Shown here: piece by piece, positions 47,281 through 60,921 of the stretch
Position numbering within the stretch: position 1 is the first letter of the stretch
Layout of the letters: every line of letters begins with the position of its first letter
Source: Simmondsia chinensis
Lineage: Eukaryota > Streptophyta > Magnoliopsida > Caryophyllales > Simmondsiaceae
Assembly: GCA_018398585.1 (NCBI GenBank)
Contig: JAGTTD010000002.1
Span: forward strand, 35,580,186 to 35,644,185
Length of the DNA stretch: 64,000 nt
Reading direction: 5' to 3'
The notes under the pieces: generated by a model
What the model was told of the DNA's origin: nothing
Database searches by the model: none
Seen by the model: the letters and a program-made list of their open reading frames with translations, nothing else
Translations under genes and position numbers: made by a program

Positions 47281-48195
47281 ATGTATTTTCAAAGTTTGAT
47301 GTATTTTTTTACAATATTTAAGATTAGTTTGTATCATTTTTTCAATACAATTTTGTTATTTTGACAAAAGATGTTGAAATGACATGTGATTTCGGCAATA
47401 TATGTAAGTAATTTACACGATAATTTGGTGAATAGTTTATCATAATTCATTAAATTTTTGTTAAAAATATTGATATGATTTTTATACATTATTTTTGCAT
47501 AAAATTGGTTAGATTTCTAAAAAATTTCATCAAATTCCAACATAGGGTACCTTGATGATAAAATATTAACTTAGGCTACTTCAATTGTACTATATATAGC
47601 TGAAATAGAGTACCTAAATAATAAATATTAAAATATCGGGGTACCTAAATGATTATATGTATATACACGAATGCGGATGATCTAAAATAGAACAATCCTA
47701 ACATATTATCATTCGATTCAATAAATGATAATTGGATCCCCTTCCTGGTTTTGTTGTCAATTTTTTTACCTTAAACTCAAAATTAGAATTAGTTAAAAGC
47801 GAAACTTAGCTGAATGTTTATGCATTAACCAAACATGGTCTGACCCAACCCAAAATTATCATCCTATCATTTGGTGGGTACGAGTTGGGTATGTGTCAAA
47901 TGTTGGATGAGTTATGTTGGTTCTTAATCCAACCCACCCAAACCCAACTTATGTGCACCTCTAAGTCAAACCTTAAAATATCTAAGATATGTTCGCGTCA
48001 TTTAGGCTTATTTAATCTTAATTTAGACTTATTTAAAAATGTTTTAAGATAATGAATGTCGACCTATGGGTAACTCGGAATCATAGCTGATACCCATAGA
48101 TACAAAATATATTGGACCTATTAGATCCAATGTTGAAAATATACCCAACCCAACCCAATTGATATGGGTTGAGTGAATCTTGGGCATTATCCAAC
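47280..48195 (-). repeat. Foldback-type repeat, copy B (inverted)
   Basis: Its reverse complement matches 45755-45990 (loop), 21250-21670 and 44573-44678 plus 45267-45400 (arm) in order. Because it lacks the large LTR element and the solo LTR, it shows the original sequence at both insertion points. Confidence 0.78.
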
Positions 48196-48224
48196 ATGTG
48201 AACACCCCTACTAATAAGGCAAAA

Positions 48225-48300
48225 ATATGTATTGTCAGAATAAAGATGTAATTTATTAGTAACGAGTGTTATAAAATTACTGTAAAAATTATATTTATAC
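48225..48300. repeat. Short MITE-like repeat fragment
   Basis: TTGTCAGAATAAAGATGTAA followed by GTTATAAAATTACTGTAAAA matches the core of repeats at 58300-58430, 62470-62600 and 62755-62900. Confidence 0.5.
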
Positions 48301-48319
48301 ACCGACAATCCCCACTCTT

Positions 48320-48347
48320 CCCCCCCCCCCCCCCCCCCCCCCCCCCC
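48320..48347. repeat. 28-base C homopolymer upstream of the H3.3 gene
   Basis: An uninterrupted C run directly before a GC-rich block (GGCGGCGAAAACGCG) in the presumed H3.3 promoter. Confidence 0.9.
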
Positions 48348-50664
<2,317 letters not shown>

Positions 50665-51283
50665 ATGCCTCCTTGTTCAGCTGCTTAGGTATTTTCTTGG
50701 TGCATATTATGATATTGTACTTCTGATAAAAATTTATTGTTTCGTAGTAACTGGTAGATTGACATGATACTGTGTTAGGTATGACATTTCATGGTGTAGA
50801 AGACAACGACTATGCTTCTCTTTTGCATGTAATTTTTTTTCCTTACTCATTCGATATCTTTGGTGACCTACATGGTCTCTTATGTGGAGCCTTTGTCGTT
50901 TCTGCTGTTTGTTTCCGTTAGACTTATAGTTTCTTTTGTGAAAATTCACCGGGTTCAACTCATGAGGTTGGCAAATGTGAGGTTTACTTAAATAAGATTT
51001 CATCGTAAAACCAATTCCATTAAGTAGAGTAGCCCACTAGGCTTGTATATGTTAATATCTTTTCCCTCATAACTTCAATCTAGGACAATTTAACCATACC
51101 CACATTTGAAGTTCTCAACTCCTTACAACTTCTACTTCCATATATGTTACAATACAAGCTTAATTTCGTCTCAGGTGCTTTGTTTTATTCCAAGTTCCTT
51201 TCTTGAAATTTTCTGCGCTGTTGGGGTGTTCGGGGTAACTTACGTGCCTTTACTAATCATGGTAAATTGGAGCTGTAGACCAA
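50665..51283. other. H3.3 3' UTR and flank
   Basis: No coding. The 3' untranslated region probably covers the first 200-300 bases (T-rich, with TTTTTTTTCC near 50830). No polyadenylation site is called. Confidence 0.4.
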
Positions 51284-51484
51284 TTGGGTGGCTCCTGAAA
51301 TTGTTTAGTAACTAATGGCAGGGTTCGAACCCCAAACTTAGACGTTTTATGAGGCGCCAAATGATCCACGTGTTGTAATGTGTGACCAACCATTCAGGAT
51401 TTTTTACCTGTCCATTGTGTTACTGCTTGTAGTTTATGATTCATTAGACTTTCTATTGGTTTTTTTTTTTTTTTTTTTTTTTTT
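51284..51484 (+). repeat. Possible tRNA-derived SINE
   Basis: TTGGGTGGCTCCTGAAATTG resembles a pol III A box and GGGTTCGAACCCC (51321-51333) is a good B box, about 27 bases downstream. A 25-base T run (51460-51484) closes the unit. It does not fold as a tRNA gene, so a SINE or tRNA relic is more likely. Confidence 0.4.
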
Positions 51485-53678
51485 GAGTTATGTCTGCCTT
51501 GGACTCGTTGTTTCTGACAAAAAACATTGAGGTTTTACGCTTAGCCAGAGCAGTTATCTGATGGATAACCATTTTCTATTGTTTTTAGTCCTTAGAGCTC
51601 GTGTTGTGTTGGGTTGGGTTTTGATTCATAATATTGTGTTCTATTGTGATTAGGGGTGTAAACCAATCAAATATTTGATGAACTAATCATATTTGAAATT
51701 GAATAGGATTTGTCCGTGTTCTTTTTTGGCACTTAGCTTTTATTGAGCTGGGTCGAAGCATGCTTGATAAGTTTTATGAGCCAAGTTTGCACATGGCATG
51801 CTCCACTCATTAATGTTCGCTTGAACAGGAGGTTAAAAGGTTCCTTAGGTGCTCGTAAATGGTCTGTAATAGCTTGTAAATAGCTAGTTATGGCTCCATA
51901 GTAATTCAAATAGCTTGGTTAGGCACCGAGATCTACTTGATTGTAAGCTCGGCTTGGCTATGAGTTCGACTTAGCTTGGTAACAAGCTTGGACTGACTTG
52001 AAATTGAGCTCGACGCAAGAAGGAGCTCACTTAGCTCGATTAGCTCACTTATGCTCCTAGATGTGATTGTGGTTTGGTTGAACGGAGAATCTCAATGGCT
52101 GAATGGATGGGTATGGGTGTGGGTGCGGGTGCGGGTGCGGGTCTAGGTGTAGATCGGGCTATGTTTGAGTCTAATTGAGCCAGTCTAGTTTAGCTTGAGT
52201 TAGTGCTAGTTCTACAATTATTCTCATACTGGACTTATTTAGCCGTACGAGCTAACAAGTTCAAAGCTTGTGTCGTTCAACTTATTCGAGCCCATGTTTT
52301 TTGGGTCGAGTTAAATACTCTTAAGATTTATGACGAGCAAGGCCTCCTAATCTAGCTGAGATTTTACACCCCTATTTTTATCACTGGACAATTGTTGTGT
52401 ATAAACAAAGAATTTAAAATTTGCATCCTTAATACAGATGGTGTAAAATTATTAGTTTTTAAAAAATGGTTTATTGATTTTTGATGTAACATATTTTTGT
52501 GGTGGTTAAGTGAAAATTACCAATGTTTTAAGGTGGTTTTTTTGTCGAAAATCACCCACAACTACCCTAATTAGGGGTGTGCATGAGTTGAGTTTAGATG
52601 GGTTCTAGAACCCCTATGACCAATGTAATGTTTGATACAAAACCACAAAATAGTTGGGTAATGATTTTTGGTTAGATTGGGTCCAGTCGGTTTGGGTTAC
52701 GTTGGGTATATGTCGAATATTAATTGAAATTGGATTTTCACCTATTTTATTTCGAATTTAAAATAAATAAATTGGTTATAAATCCAAGAAGATGTAATTA
52801 TTCAATTATGATTAAGATTTTCATTAGAATTGTTCAATTTCCAATCCATCAAGTGTGCGTGGGCTTGTTTGAGTTGAAATCTAATTTGATGAGCTCTGAG
52901 ATAAGCTTGTCTAATTAGGGTTTATTTAAGTTTGATTTAGGCTCTTTTGGGTTTAATTAGGCTCAATCTTGACTCAGTTATGCTCAAACTTAGCTTAACT
53001 GGTCAAATTTAGGTGGGCAAATTGTATAAAGATTAATTTACTTAGGCTTGCAAATGTATGGGCTTGAGCTTTACTAGGCTTAATCTTAAACAAGCCACTA
53101 GCCAGGCTCGAGTTCGATATGATATGAGATTTTGAGCCTTATGATGAGTCAACTCCGACCATTTATAGCATGATTTGCATTATATCTCTGTTACCGTTTT
53201 ATCACAGATATGAAGTACATAATGGTGCGGGATTCTCACTTCTTGAAATTCTAATTCGTAAAAAAATTTACGTGTAACAAACTATTGTTACAAAGAAATT
53301 TCAAAGACATGCATGATTGTCGTTTACACCTAAATGTTGAAAAATAAAGGTTGGGTTGGGTAAACTTGGCACATTGGTTTGAATGGGTTTGATTGTCTTG
53401 TACTAATACTAATACTAAGTTCACCCAACCCAACTTGGCTTAATTAATATGAGTTAAGTAGGTCTTTATCAGAGTAGAAAATCAATCTTGTTCCTTCAAT
53501 CATAAGCTTAAACTTTTCGGATAATTGATTCCATGATATGATTAGTACTAGAGCCTTGTTCACCAAGCAACAACCCCGTTTCAGTATTAACAAAATCTAG
53601 ACACAAGGTATAAAGTAGCCCATGCAGTATGTACGTTTCACGTCCAATGGACATTTTTGTGAGGGAACAATGCCAAAG
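51485..53678. other. Intergenic DNA rich in short iterated motifs
   Basis: No gene seen. It contains GGTGCGGGTGCGGGTGCGGG at about 52116-52140 and stretches of TTAGCTTGG/GAGCTCG-type iterations at 51740-52060. From 52575 on, decayed relatives of the GGGTTGGGT-rich foldback loop occur. Confidence 0.4.
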
Positions 53679-53990
53679 TGTTAAACTATAAAATTAACAT
53701 AAGAAGAATAAATTTGGAGAATAATTCTCAACTCTTATATTTTTGGATTATATGTTTACATAATCAACCTTACAATATATACAAGTACCAAGGAGAATAC
53801 AAGGAAGAGGCAAGAGACAAGATCCTAAAATCATGCTAGGTAATTCGGCTAGGAATAAACAAAATCCTAGAATCATGCTAGGTAATTATGCTAAAAATAA
53901 ATAAGATCCTAAAATTATGCTAGGAATAAATACATGTAAAATACCAATCTGGATACAAGTAAATTATACATCAAAAGTATAATTCTAACA
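53679..53990 (-). repeat. 3' LTR of the copia element
   Basis: 312 bp, TGTTAAAC...TTCTAACA. It contains repeated GATCCTAAAATCATGCTAGG units, one more than in the partner LTR. Confidence 0.92.
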
Positions 53991-53997
53991 CTCCCTC

Positions 53998-55041
53998 TCA
54001 GGTTGGAGCATGTAAATTCACCATGCCTAACTTGCCAATGAATGAAGAATAGCCCGGATGGCCTAAGGCTTTAGTAAAAAGATCCGCAATTTGTTCTCCA
54101 CTTCTAACATAGGCCGTGGCTATCTCTTTTGACAATAATTTCTCACAAACAAAGTGACAATCTATCTCAATGTGCATCGTTCGCTCATAGAACACTGGAT
54201 TTGAAGCAATATGAAGGGCTGCCTGGTTATCACAAAACAAATAAGCAGGGTTATCAGTAGTAGCAACAAGGTCACCTAATAATCGACGCAACCATACTAT
54301 TTCACTAGTCGTGGTAGCCATGGACCGATATTCTGCTTCTACCGAGGAACGAGAAACCGCACTTTGTTTCTTGGATCGCCACGAAATAGGCGCTCTACCT
54401 AGGAAAACCACATAACCTGTTGTAGATAGCCTTGTAGTAGGGCAACCCGCCCAATCTACATCATAATATGCTCGGAGTACAAGGTCATTATCTAATGGTA
54501 AAAACACACCCTGTCCCGGTGTACCCTTCAAGTATCTCAACACACGCATTACAGTATCAACATGAGGTTGTCTAGGATCATGAATAAACTCGCTCAATGC
54601 ATGAATCGTATAACAAATATTGGATCGAGTGATAGTGAGGTACAACAACCTCCCTGCCAAACGCTTATATTGACTTGCATCACTCACCAAATCACCTACT
54701 TTATCAGCCAACCCGTGGTTTTGAACCATCGGTGTGGAATTTGGTTTAGCCCCTAACATTCCTGCTTCACTAAGAATGTCCAACACATACTTCCTTTGGT
54801 TTAACATAATCCCGTTCGAGGATCTAGCCACCTCTATCCCTAGGAAAAATTTGACCGGCCCTAAGTCTTTAATACCAAAAGACTTGTTCAAAACATCTTT
54901 AACCCCTTTTATATGTTCCACATTATTTCCTGTGATTATGACATCATCAACATAGATTAAAATTGCCGTATAAACATTCTCTTGAAAATATGTGAAGAGG
55001 GAATAATCGGTTTTAGATTGTATAAACCCAATGCTAACCAA
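53998..55041 (-). pseudogene. Copia RT C-terminal half and RNase H
   Basis: It begins just past a frameshift from the upstream RT frame. It shows [15 protein letters not shown] (catalytic YVDD intact), FGIKDLGPVKFFLGIEVARS, DVDWAGCPTTRLSTTGYVVF, SKKQSAVSRSSVEAEYRSMA and SGEQIADLFTKALGH, the copia RNase H signature. It ends at a stop just before the 3' LTR. Confidence 0.93.
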
Positions 55042-55436
55042 GGTGGTAGTAATTTTTCATTCCAATTACGGGAAGCTTGTTTTAAACCATAAAGGGGTTT
55101 TCGAAGACGACAAACCTTCCCTTCATGTTTTTGTTCAAAGCCTAAAGGAAGTTTCATGTACACTTCCTCATGCAAATCTCCATGTAGAAAGGCATTATTC
55201 ACATCTAATTGATGCACAACCCAACTCCGGGCTGCCGCAACTGCCAAAACACAACGAACTGTTACTAACTTGGCAACAGGTGCAAAAGTATCGTGATAAT
55301 CAATACCTTCTACTTGAGTATAATCTTTGGCAACCAAACGTGCCTTATATCGTTCTATAGACCCATTGGACTCGTACTTCACTTTATAGACCCACTTTGA
55401 GTCGATCGCCCTTTTTCCTTCCGGCAAGCTCTCCAA
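54957..55436 (-). pseudogene. Copia RT N-terminal half
   Basis: [59 protein letters not shown] and [11 protein letters not shown] are standard copia RT blocks. It is joined upstream to the integrase frame by a single in-frame TAG at about 55456 and lost downstream by a frameshift near 55040. Confidence 0.92.
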
Positions 55437-55457
55437 AGTCCAAGTACGGTTTTGCTC

Positions 55458-57385
55458 CTAGGCATGTATCTCCTTTTCCATAGCATCTCGCCAATGCTTG
55501 TACTGTACGGCTTGTTGAAAAGTTTTGGGCTCATCACTTAAAGTGATGGAATTTAAAACAGCAACATGAGCGTTAGAAAATTGTGCGTTAGAAATATAAT
55601 TTGAAATAGGATATACTATACCCGAATTAGCCGACGGAGCGGGAGTGAGAGTATGGCCTATAGAAGACGGAATATCACAAAGACAGTCTTGATACTTAAT
55701 GGGAACTGAACGAATACGATCACTGCGTCGAGTAACAATGTTCGGGCTCAAAACATCTTGATTTCTTTGCTCGGAACCCTGCTGGTGGTCATTTGGACCA
55801 CCAGCCCCATTGTCCTCCCCGACCGGTCCTTTGCCCGGGTGAGGTCCCTGCTCCTCGGTCAGCAGTGAGCTGACCGCGGGGTGCTGTACAGGAGCCGGTT
55901 CTCCAGGGACCGGTTCTTCCTCATCAATAAAATAGGAGATTTGTCCCAGATTAAATTCATTCACATTTTTATCATAAAATTTTTGCATGCTATCAGGTTT
56001 TAAGTAAGGAAAAACGTCTTCATAAAATCGAACATCTCTTGAGACAACAATTTTATTATTTTCAACATCAAAAATCTTGTACCCCTTTTGTCCATGAGGG
56101 TAGCCAATAAAAATCCCAGGTACACCACGACTTTCTAATTTATCTTGAGGTTTACTATGGAAATAACATCGACATCCAAAAACTCGCAAATGATCATATG
56201 AGGGTAATCTTCCCATCAAAATTTCATACGGACTTTTACTGTTGAGCAAAATAGACAGAGTTAAATTAATAAGATACGCAGCTGTTAAAACACACTCACC
56301 CCAAAGCCTCTTCGGTAAGCTTGCCTTGAAGTGAAGAGCTCTACCAACTTCCAAAAGATGCTTATGTTTTCGTTCTACGACCCCATTCTGTTGAGGTGTC
56401 CCGGTCAACGATGTTTGGAATTGAATCCCATGTTGAGCATAGAACTCCAACAAAGGCCCATACTTGAATTCTTGCCCATTGTCGCTTCTTATCTGTTTTA
56501 CCTGAAAACCAAATTGCACACTAACCATTCTACAAAAATCTATAAGAATTTTGTGAGCTTGGGATTTCTCCCGCATCAAATAAACCCATGTGCACCGACT
56601 AAAATCGTCAACAATAGTGAGGAAATAATGAGTCCCTGTTAGTGAAACAACATGATAGGGACCCCAAATATCACAATGTATAAGCTCAAAACAAACATTT
56701 GTCCTCGAAACTGACAATGGAAAAGGCAACTGCGCCTGCTTGGCACGGTGACAAGGATCACAAATAAAATCTGTCTTTTCAACATTCAAATGCGGAAACT
56801 TAGACAATCTCGAAAAAGGCACATGTCCTAAGCGATCGTGCCACAAAACAACCTCTTTATTACTCTGGACCGAAAGTGAAAAAGGTTCCACCAAGGGTGC
56901 GGACCCAACCAACGGGACTTCCAAGAAATATAGCCCATCTCTCAGCCTACCCGCTCCAATCAGCTTCTTCGAGCGTAGGTCCTGTATATAACAAAAAAGA
57001 GAGTGAAATGTTAATGCACAATTCTCATTTTGAGTTATTTTGCTCACGGATAACAAATTATATTGAAAACCAGACACGTATAGCACATCTTTAAGAACGA
57101 GATTATCTAAAATTCGAACTTTTCCAATATGGGTAACTGACAAACTCGCCCCATTAGGTAATCTAACAGGTCCAGCTGACTTGTTAACAACAACGTCAAA
57201 CATCATGAACTTCGAGGAAACCATGTGATTGGAGGCCCTGGTATCGATGATCCAACTAACAAAACAAGTAGCAACCTGACTTGTTAAATTTAAACTACGA
57301 GAACTAACATCTAGAACTCCCCTTGAAACAACAATTGGTGCCTCAACTTGATTGGTATTTTCGCTTGACATTATGAAAAATTGCA
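55458..57385 (-). pseudogene. Copia gag remnant, protease and integrase
   Basis: It starts MSSENTNQVEAP (gag-like start), but within about 40 residues reaches the protease WIIDTRASNHM, where the canonical D-S/T-G is D-T-R. Integrase follows: LWHDRLGHVPFSRL...CDPC (HHCC), CDIWGPY, RSDNGQEF and GVVERKHKHLLE (DDE). Then come a Pro/Glu-rich linker and the approach to RT (DAMEKEIHA, then stop). Most of the gag polyprotein, including the zinc knuckle, is absent. Confidence 0.9.
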
Positions 57386-57439
57386 AAATGCCACGAATCA
57401 AAACGAGAGAAAAGGCAACAGATATGCTCAAAAAGGAGA

Positions 57440-57462
57440 GGGGGGGGGGGGGGGGGGGGGGG
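57440..57462. repeat. 23-base G homopolymer in the copia leader
   Basis: It lies between the primer-binding site and the gag start. A polyproline frame seen through it is not real. Confidence 0.88.
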
Positions 57463-57595
57463 ATTGTGGTGTTCACTGCAGGTCTAGGCATGGACAACCG
57501 GATCGGGTCTTAAAGATCAAGCCCGCTAAATAGCCGTGTGACTTACGACTGCAATGGCTAGTCAGGTCTTCAGGATCAAGCCCACTTTGATACCA

Positions 57596-57865
57596 TATTA
57601 AACTATAAAATTAACACAAGAAGAATAAATTTGGAGAATAATTCTCAACTCTTATATTTTTGGATTATGTGTTTACATAATCAACCTTGCAATATATAGA
57701 AGTACTAAGAAGATTACAAGGAAGAGGCAAGAGATAAGATCCTAAAATCATACTCGATAATTATGCTAAAAATAAATAAAATTCTAAAATTATGCTAGGA
57801 ATAAATACATGTAAAATACTAATCTAGATACAAATAAATTATACATCAAAAATACAATTCTAACA
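57596..57865 (-). repeat. 5' LTR of the copia element
   Basis: 270 bp; it pairs with 53679-53990 but lacks one of its internal CTAGG-type repeats. Confidence 0.9.
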
Positions 57866-57870
57866 TAAAG

Positions 57871-58299
57871 TACAAACCAATCTTATTTATTTCTTTTGCA
57901 CTCTTAAATATTACCCAGCTCATGTGTACCCGTAACCCTAATCACCTATTCTATCAAGGAAGCAGGTCTAATGTTACAATTAAGAAAAAGTGCAGCAGCC
58001 GGTAGGCAACATGTGCACAGAAGAGCAGGGAGCGTTGGTAATTGCAAATTATAATTTTGTACACATTAATTGCATTGCATGTTCCCTAAAGCAACCTACA
58101 TATATATATATAATTTTATGTATTTTCTACATAATATTTTTACATAATGCTTAACGGTCACTTCATGTATTTTTAAACTTTTAAGTCCTTTCCACTTCTC
58201 AATGTTTGAATAATACCTGTTTTTAAATAATCTTTTGGTGTGTATAACTATATTGCATTAATTTAGGTCTTATATTTTAAATTGTATAAATTTATTCGG
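57871..58299. other. AT-rich intergenic DNA
   Basis: No gene or element recognised. Confidence 0.4.
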
Positions 58300-58430
58300 A
58301 AGTTATTATTGTCAGAGTAAAAATTGTTATTACTAAAGTAATGATGTGATTTACAAATAATAAGAGTCACAAAATTACCTTGTAAACTACAATATTGCTT
58401 TAGCAATAATAATTTTTCCTTGCTAATCGC
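58300..58430. repeat. Palindromic MITE-like repeat
   Basis: TTATTGTCAGAG at the left and GCTTTAGCAATAATAATTTT at the right form imperfect inverted ends. The core ATAAGAGTCACAAAATTACC is shared with 62470-62600, 62755-62900 and 48225-48300. Confidence 0.55.
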
Positions 58431-58629
58431 ATGCTGGGAAAACTCACATTCAAGCACAAACAAAAGTGTAAAACAACATAAACATCAAAACAATAAACAC
58501 CATTATTTACATGGAAATCCTCTCTCAACTAGAGGAAAAAACCACGAGACCCAACGGGTGTCTTAATATATAATGAAATTAAGGATTATAATCTCTAATT
58601 GAAACCCCCAACCCTATATACAATCATCA

Positions 58630-58726
58630 ATGAGACTATTGCACGGTAAACTACCGACCCTCTCAAAGTATAACTGCTGCATGGCAAGTCACCAACCCTC
58701 TTCAATGTAGCTTTTGCATAACGAGC
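58630..58726. repeat. Short tandem repeat, left part, split by a retrotransposon
   Basis: Units like TGCATGGCAAGTCACCAACC recur every 45-50 bases. The series continues at 61216 (CCACCAATCG...GCACAGCAAGCCACCAACCC), showing one array split at CGAGC by the LTR element. Confidence 0.6.
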
Positions 58727-58994
58727 TGATACAGTATATTTTGTATAGAAATATAAGAATATAAGAAATATAAGTCTTGCATTGGAATTGTAAGTAATTA
58801 GGTTAGTTAGGTGGTTATATTAGTTGGTTGTGTTAGTTAGCAATTCATATAAACAGCCTTGAAATGTATGTAGCGAATTATGTTTGAACGATGATACAAG
58901 TTACTACTTCTCTTCTCCCTCCAATTCTTGATCCTCTCTCTCCCTCCCTTCTTCTCAATCTCATTACTTCATTGGTCTTCGAGGGGCAACTCGA

Positions 58995-59562
58995 TGTCAC
59001 GAACCCAAGGGTTAGTGACGGGATATTCACGGACCTAAGTTCGTGATGGTGAAATAGGGGTTAGGAGAGAGAGAGAGAATTAGAAATAGAGTATGAGATG
59101 AGAAAGAAATAGAGTTCAGATTGAGAAAAGAAGAGAAGTATTGAGATGAGAAGAAGGGAGATTAAGATGAGGAAGGTAAAGAATTTAGATGAGAAAGAGA
59201 TAGAATTTTAAGATGAGAAAATAGAGATTTTTCATTAATAATTTGATTGGATAATTTGGCTAAGTGCCAATACATTAATTTGTAGACAAGGGCATAGAAC
59301 ACTCTAGAAGTCCTCTCTTAGCCTTGCCCATGAAGCCGCAGGTTGGAAAAAGGAGAGGCATTAACTACATAGCATGCTTCCATAGCATGCTTTGTAATTA
59401 AGGGATACTTTGGAGGGAAAAATTATGGGCGGCTGATTTATTAGGCCCCCATGGTTATCCCCCTTACAATTAATTACATAGATATTTTACTTAGCATATG
59501 GTAAAAATACTAATAGGCATCTATATGTTGTCATGACAAGGTCACGGTCAAGGATCGTGACA
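58995..59562. mobile_element. 568-bp solo LTR inside the 5' LTR
   Basis: It starts TGTCACGAACCC and ends GGATCGTGACA, with inverted ends. It is flanked by CTCGA and CCCGA (58990-58994 and 59563-59567), a 5-bp duplication with one mismatch. The 3' LTR lacks it (GGGGCAACCTCACCCTTCC), confirming the insertion. Confidence 0.85.
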
Positions 59563-59592
59563 CCCGACCCTTCCTAGATTAACCCGTATCAT

Positions 59593-59604
59593 TGGTATCA
59601 GAGC
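59593..59604 (+). other. Primer-binding site of the small LTR element
   Basis: TGGTATCAGAGC, initiator-Met type, directly after the LTR terminus TATCAT. Confidence 0.85.
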
Positions 59605-59645
59605 ATCTCGACCCTCTCGACCTATGGAGGAGGCATGCCAAGGCT

Positions 59646-60365
59646 ATGAGCCCAGAGCAAAAGAATCAGATATTTGAAGATCTGAAACCCAAAGCAGCAG
59701 AAATGACAGTCAATTTGAGTTTAGAGCAAAACAATCGAATAGCCGGAGATTTAAGATGCCGAGGAGCGGCATTCATTGAGCAATGTCAGAGGATGGATCT
59801 CAAGGATCTAAAATTGGATCCATGGCTAGAAAAATTGGTCAAGTCATCCGGAAAAACTGATGAACTGATCAATAAAAAAAAAACTGGTGTTGTGGCCAAG
59901 GAAAAATCATCAACAAAGATGGTGGTGACAATGACAAAGAAATCTATAAGCATTGGTAAATTACAACAAATTACCTCAATAATTGCCCAAGATCGGGTCA
60001 AGAACATACCAGCACCTATCGAAAATGAAGACCACAAGCCGGAATCACTAGAGCCGAAATTGGAGGAAGACGGCATTCCCCTCACCACCAAGATGCCAGA
60101 GACACCAGCTGGGTTCAACAAGGTGATGTTTGGACCGGTCGAAGTCTTGGTCGGAGGTTTGGATGCACGGAATACGGAAGTGGTCGAAGTGAAGAAGGTG
60201 ACCACCACAACAAGGTCATCCAGCACCGCTGGGGGCCACTGCACTTCGCTAGGGAAGATGACTTCACTACCGTTAGGGCAGAGGTTGAGGTTGCGAAGAG
60301 TCTTGTCGAACCCGAGCCACCACTGGGAGAGAGCGAAGATGCTGATGCCGCCTATCTACCATTGA
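59646..60365 (+). CDS. Unrecognised 239-codon ORF of the small LTR element
   Basis: The first ATG in the open frame gives MSPEQKNQIFEDLKPKAAEM. The protein is hydrophilic and Lys/Glu-rich. It contains two similar short pieces, SPEQKNQIFEDLKPKA and SLEQNNRIAGDLRCRG, about 22 residues apart, suggesting an internal duplication. No zinc knuckle or protease motif is seen. The frame is lost near 60240, where an overlapping frame continues as VEVAKSLVEPEPPLGESE, so the end may be frameshifted. A gag-like role is a guess from position only. Confidence 0.5.
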   Translation: MSPEQKNQIFEDLKPKAAEMTVNLSLEQNNRIAGDLRCRGAAFIEQCQRMDLKDLKLDPWLEKLVKSSGKTDELINKKKTGVVAKEKSSTKMVVTMTKKSISIGKLQQITSIIAQDRVKNIPAPIENEDHKPESLEPKLEEDGIPLTTKMPETPAGFNKVMFGPVEVLVGGLDARNTEVVEVKKVTTTTRSSSTAGGHCTSLGKMTSLPLGQRLRLRRVLSNPSHHWERAKMLMPPIYH

Positions 60366-60921
60366 GCGCCGCCGCCTGTAGTCCACCACGAGCCACCACT
60401 GGGTGTTAAACATGCGCTGTCGCAAAAGCCATACCCAGTTAGGGTTTCGCAGATGACGCAAAAGAACCGCACAAGCTTTGGGTTAGGGTTGAATTCTTTT
60501 TGGCAAAATTACAATATTACCTCTTTACTTTTATATAAATACCTAGTTTGCTTTTGCTTAAAAATTTTAAGTAAAAAACATATTAAAATTTTTGTTAATT
60601 TTGAACAATTAAATGGGGTAAAATCTATACCTATGGTGTTTGACCCTGGAGGGTTACTAATTTTGTCAAAATGAGTAAATGTGCTTGTAGTCTCTTAGGT
60701 TGAATATCTGTACTACAAATATCTACTCAAATAGTTACAACTGATCCAAAGAAATTAAGAGTTGTAATGCAATTAGCTAGAGCTGAAAAATGCCAAACAC
60801 CTGTGGATGTTACTGGGTCTTACAGTTCAAGGGAATATCCAACTTGGGAATTTATCTTAACCTCCAGCAGCTCTTCCTAACTTCACACTTGAGGACAAGT
60901 GTGCTCTTTAGGGGGGTGTAT
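60366..60921. other. 3' interior of the small LTR element
   Basis: Mostly non-coding, AT-rich. It ends CTTGAGGACAAGTGTGCTC, the kind of sequence found at the end of gypsy pol (Leu-Glu-Asp-Lys), and the polypurine tract. This suggests the element derives from a gypsy parent by deletion. Confidence 0.5.

Larger units (their letters stand above)
53679..57865 (-). mobile_element. Ty1/copia retrotransposon with gag deletion
   Basis: LTRs are at 53679-53990 and 57596-57865, flanked by CAAAG (53674-53678) and TAAAG (57866-57870), a 5-bp duplication with one mismatch. The minus-strand primer-binding site TGGTATCAAAGTGG adjoins the right LTR, and the polypurine complement CTCCCTCTCAGG follows the left. 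Order on the minus strand is short gag start, protease, integrase, RT, RNase H, the copia order. The right LTR has lost its terminal TG (TATTAAAC) and carries a deletion of about 40 bp relative to the left. Most of gag is missing, so it is non-autonomous. Confidence 0.93.

Noticed and set aside
51321..51333. tRNA gene
   Set aside because: Only the B box and a weak A box are present; no acceptor or anticodon stems can be formed around them.
55458..57497. Polyproline extension before the copia frame
   Set aside because: The frame runs through a G23 homopolymer in the untranslated leader; the gag-like start is the Met at about 57371.
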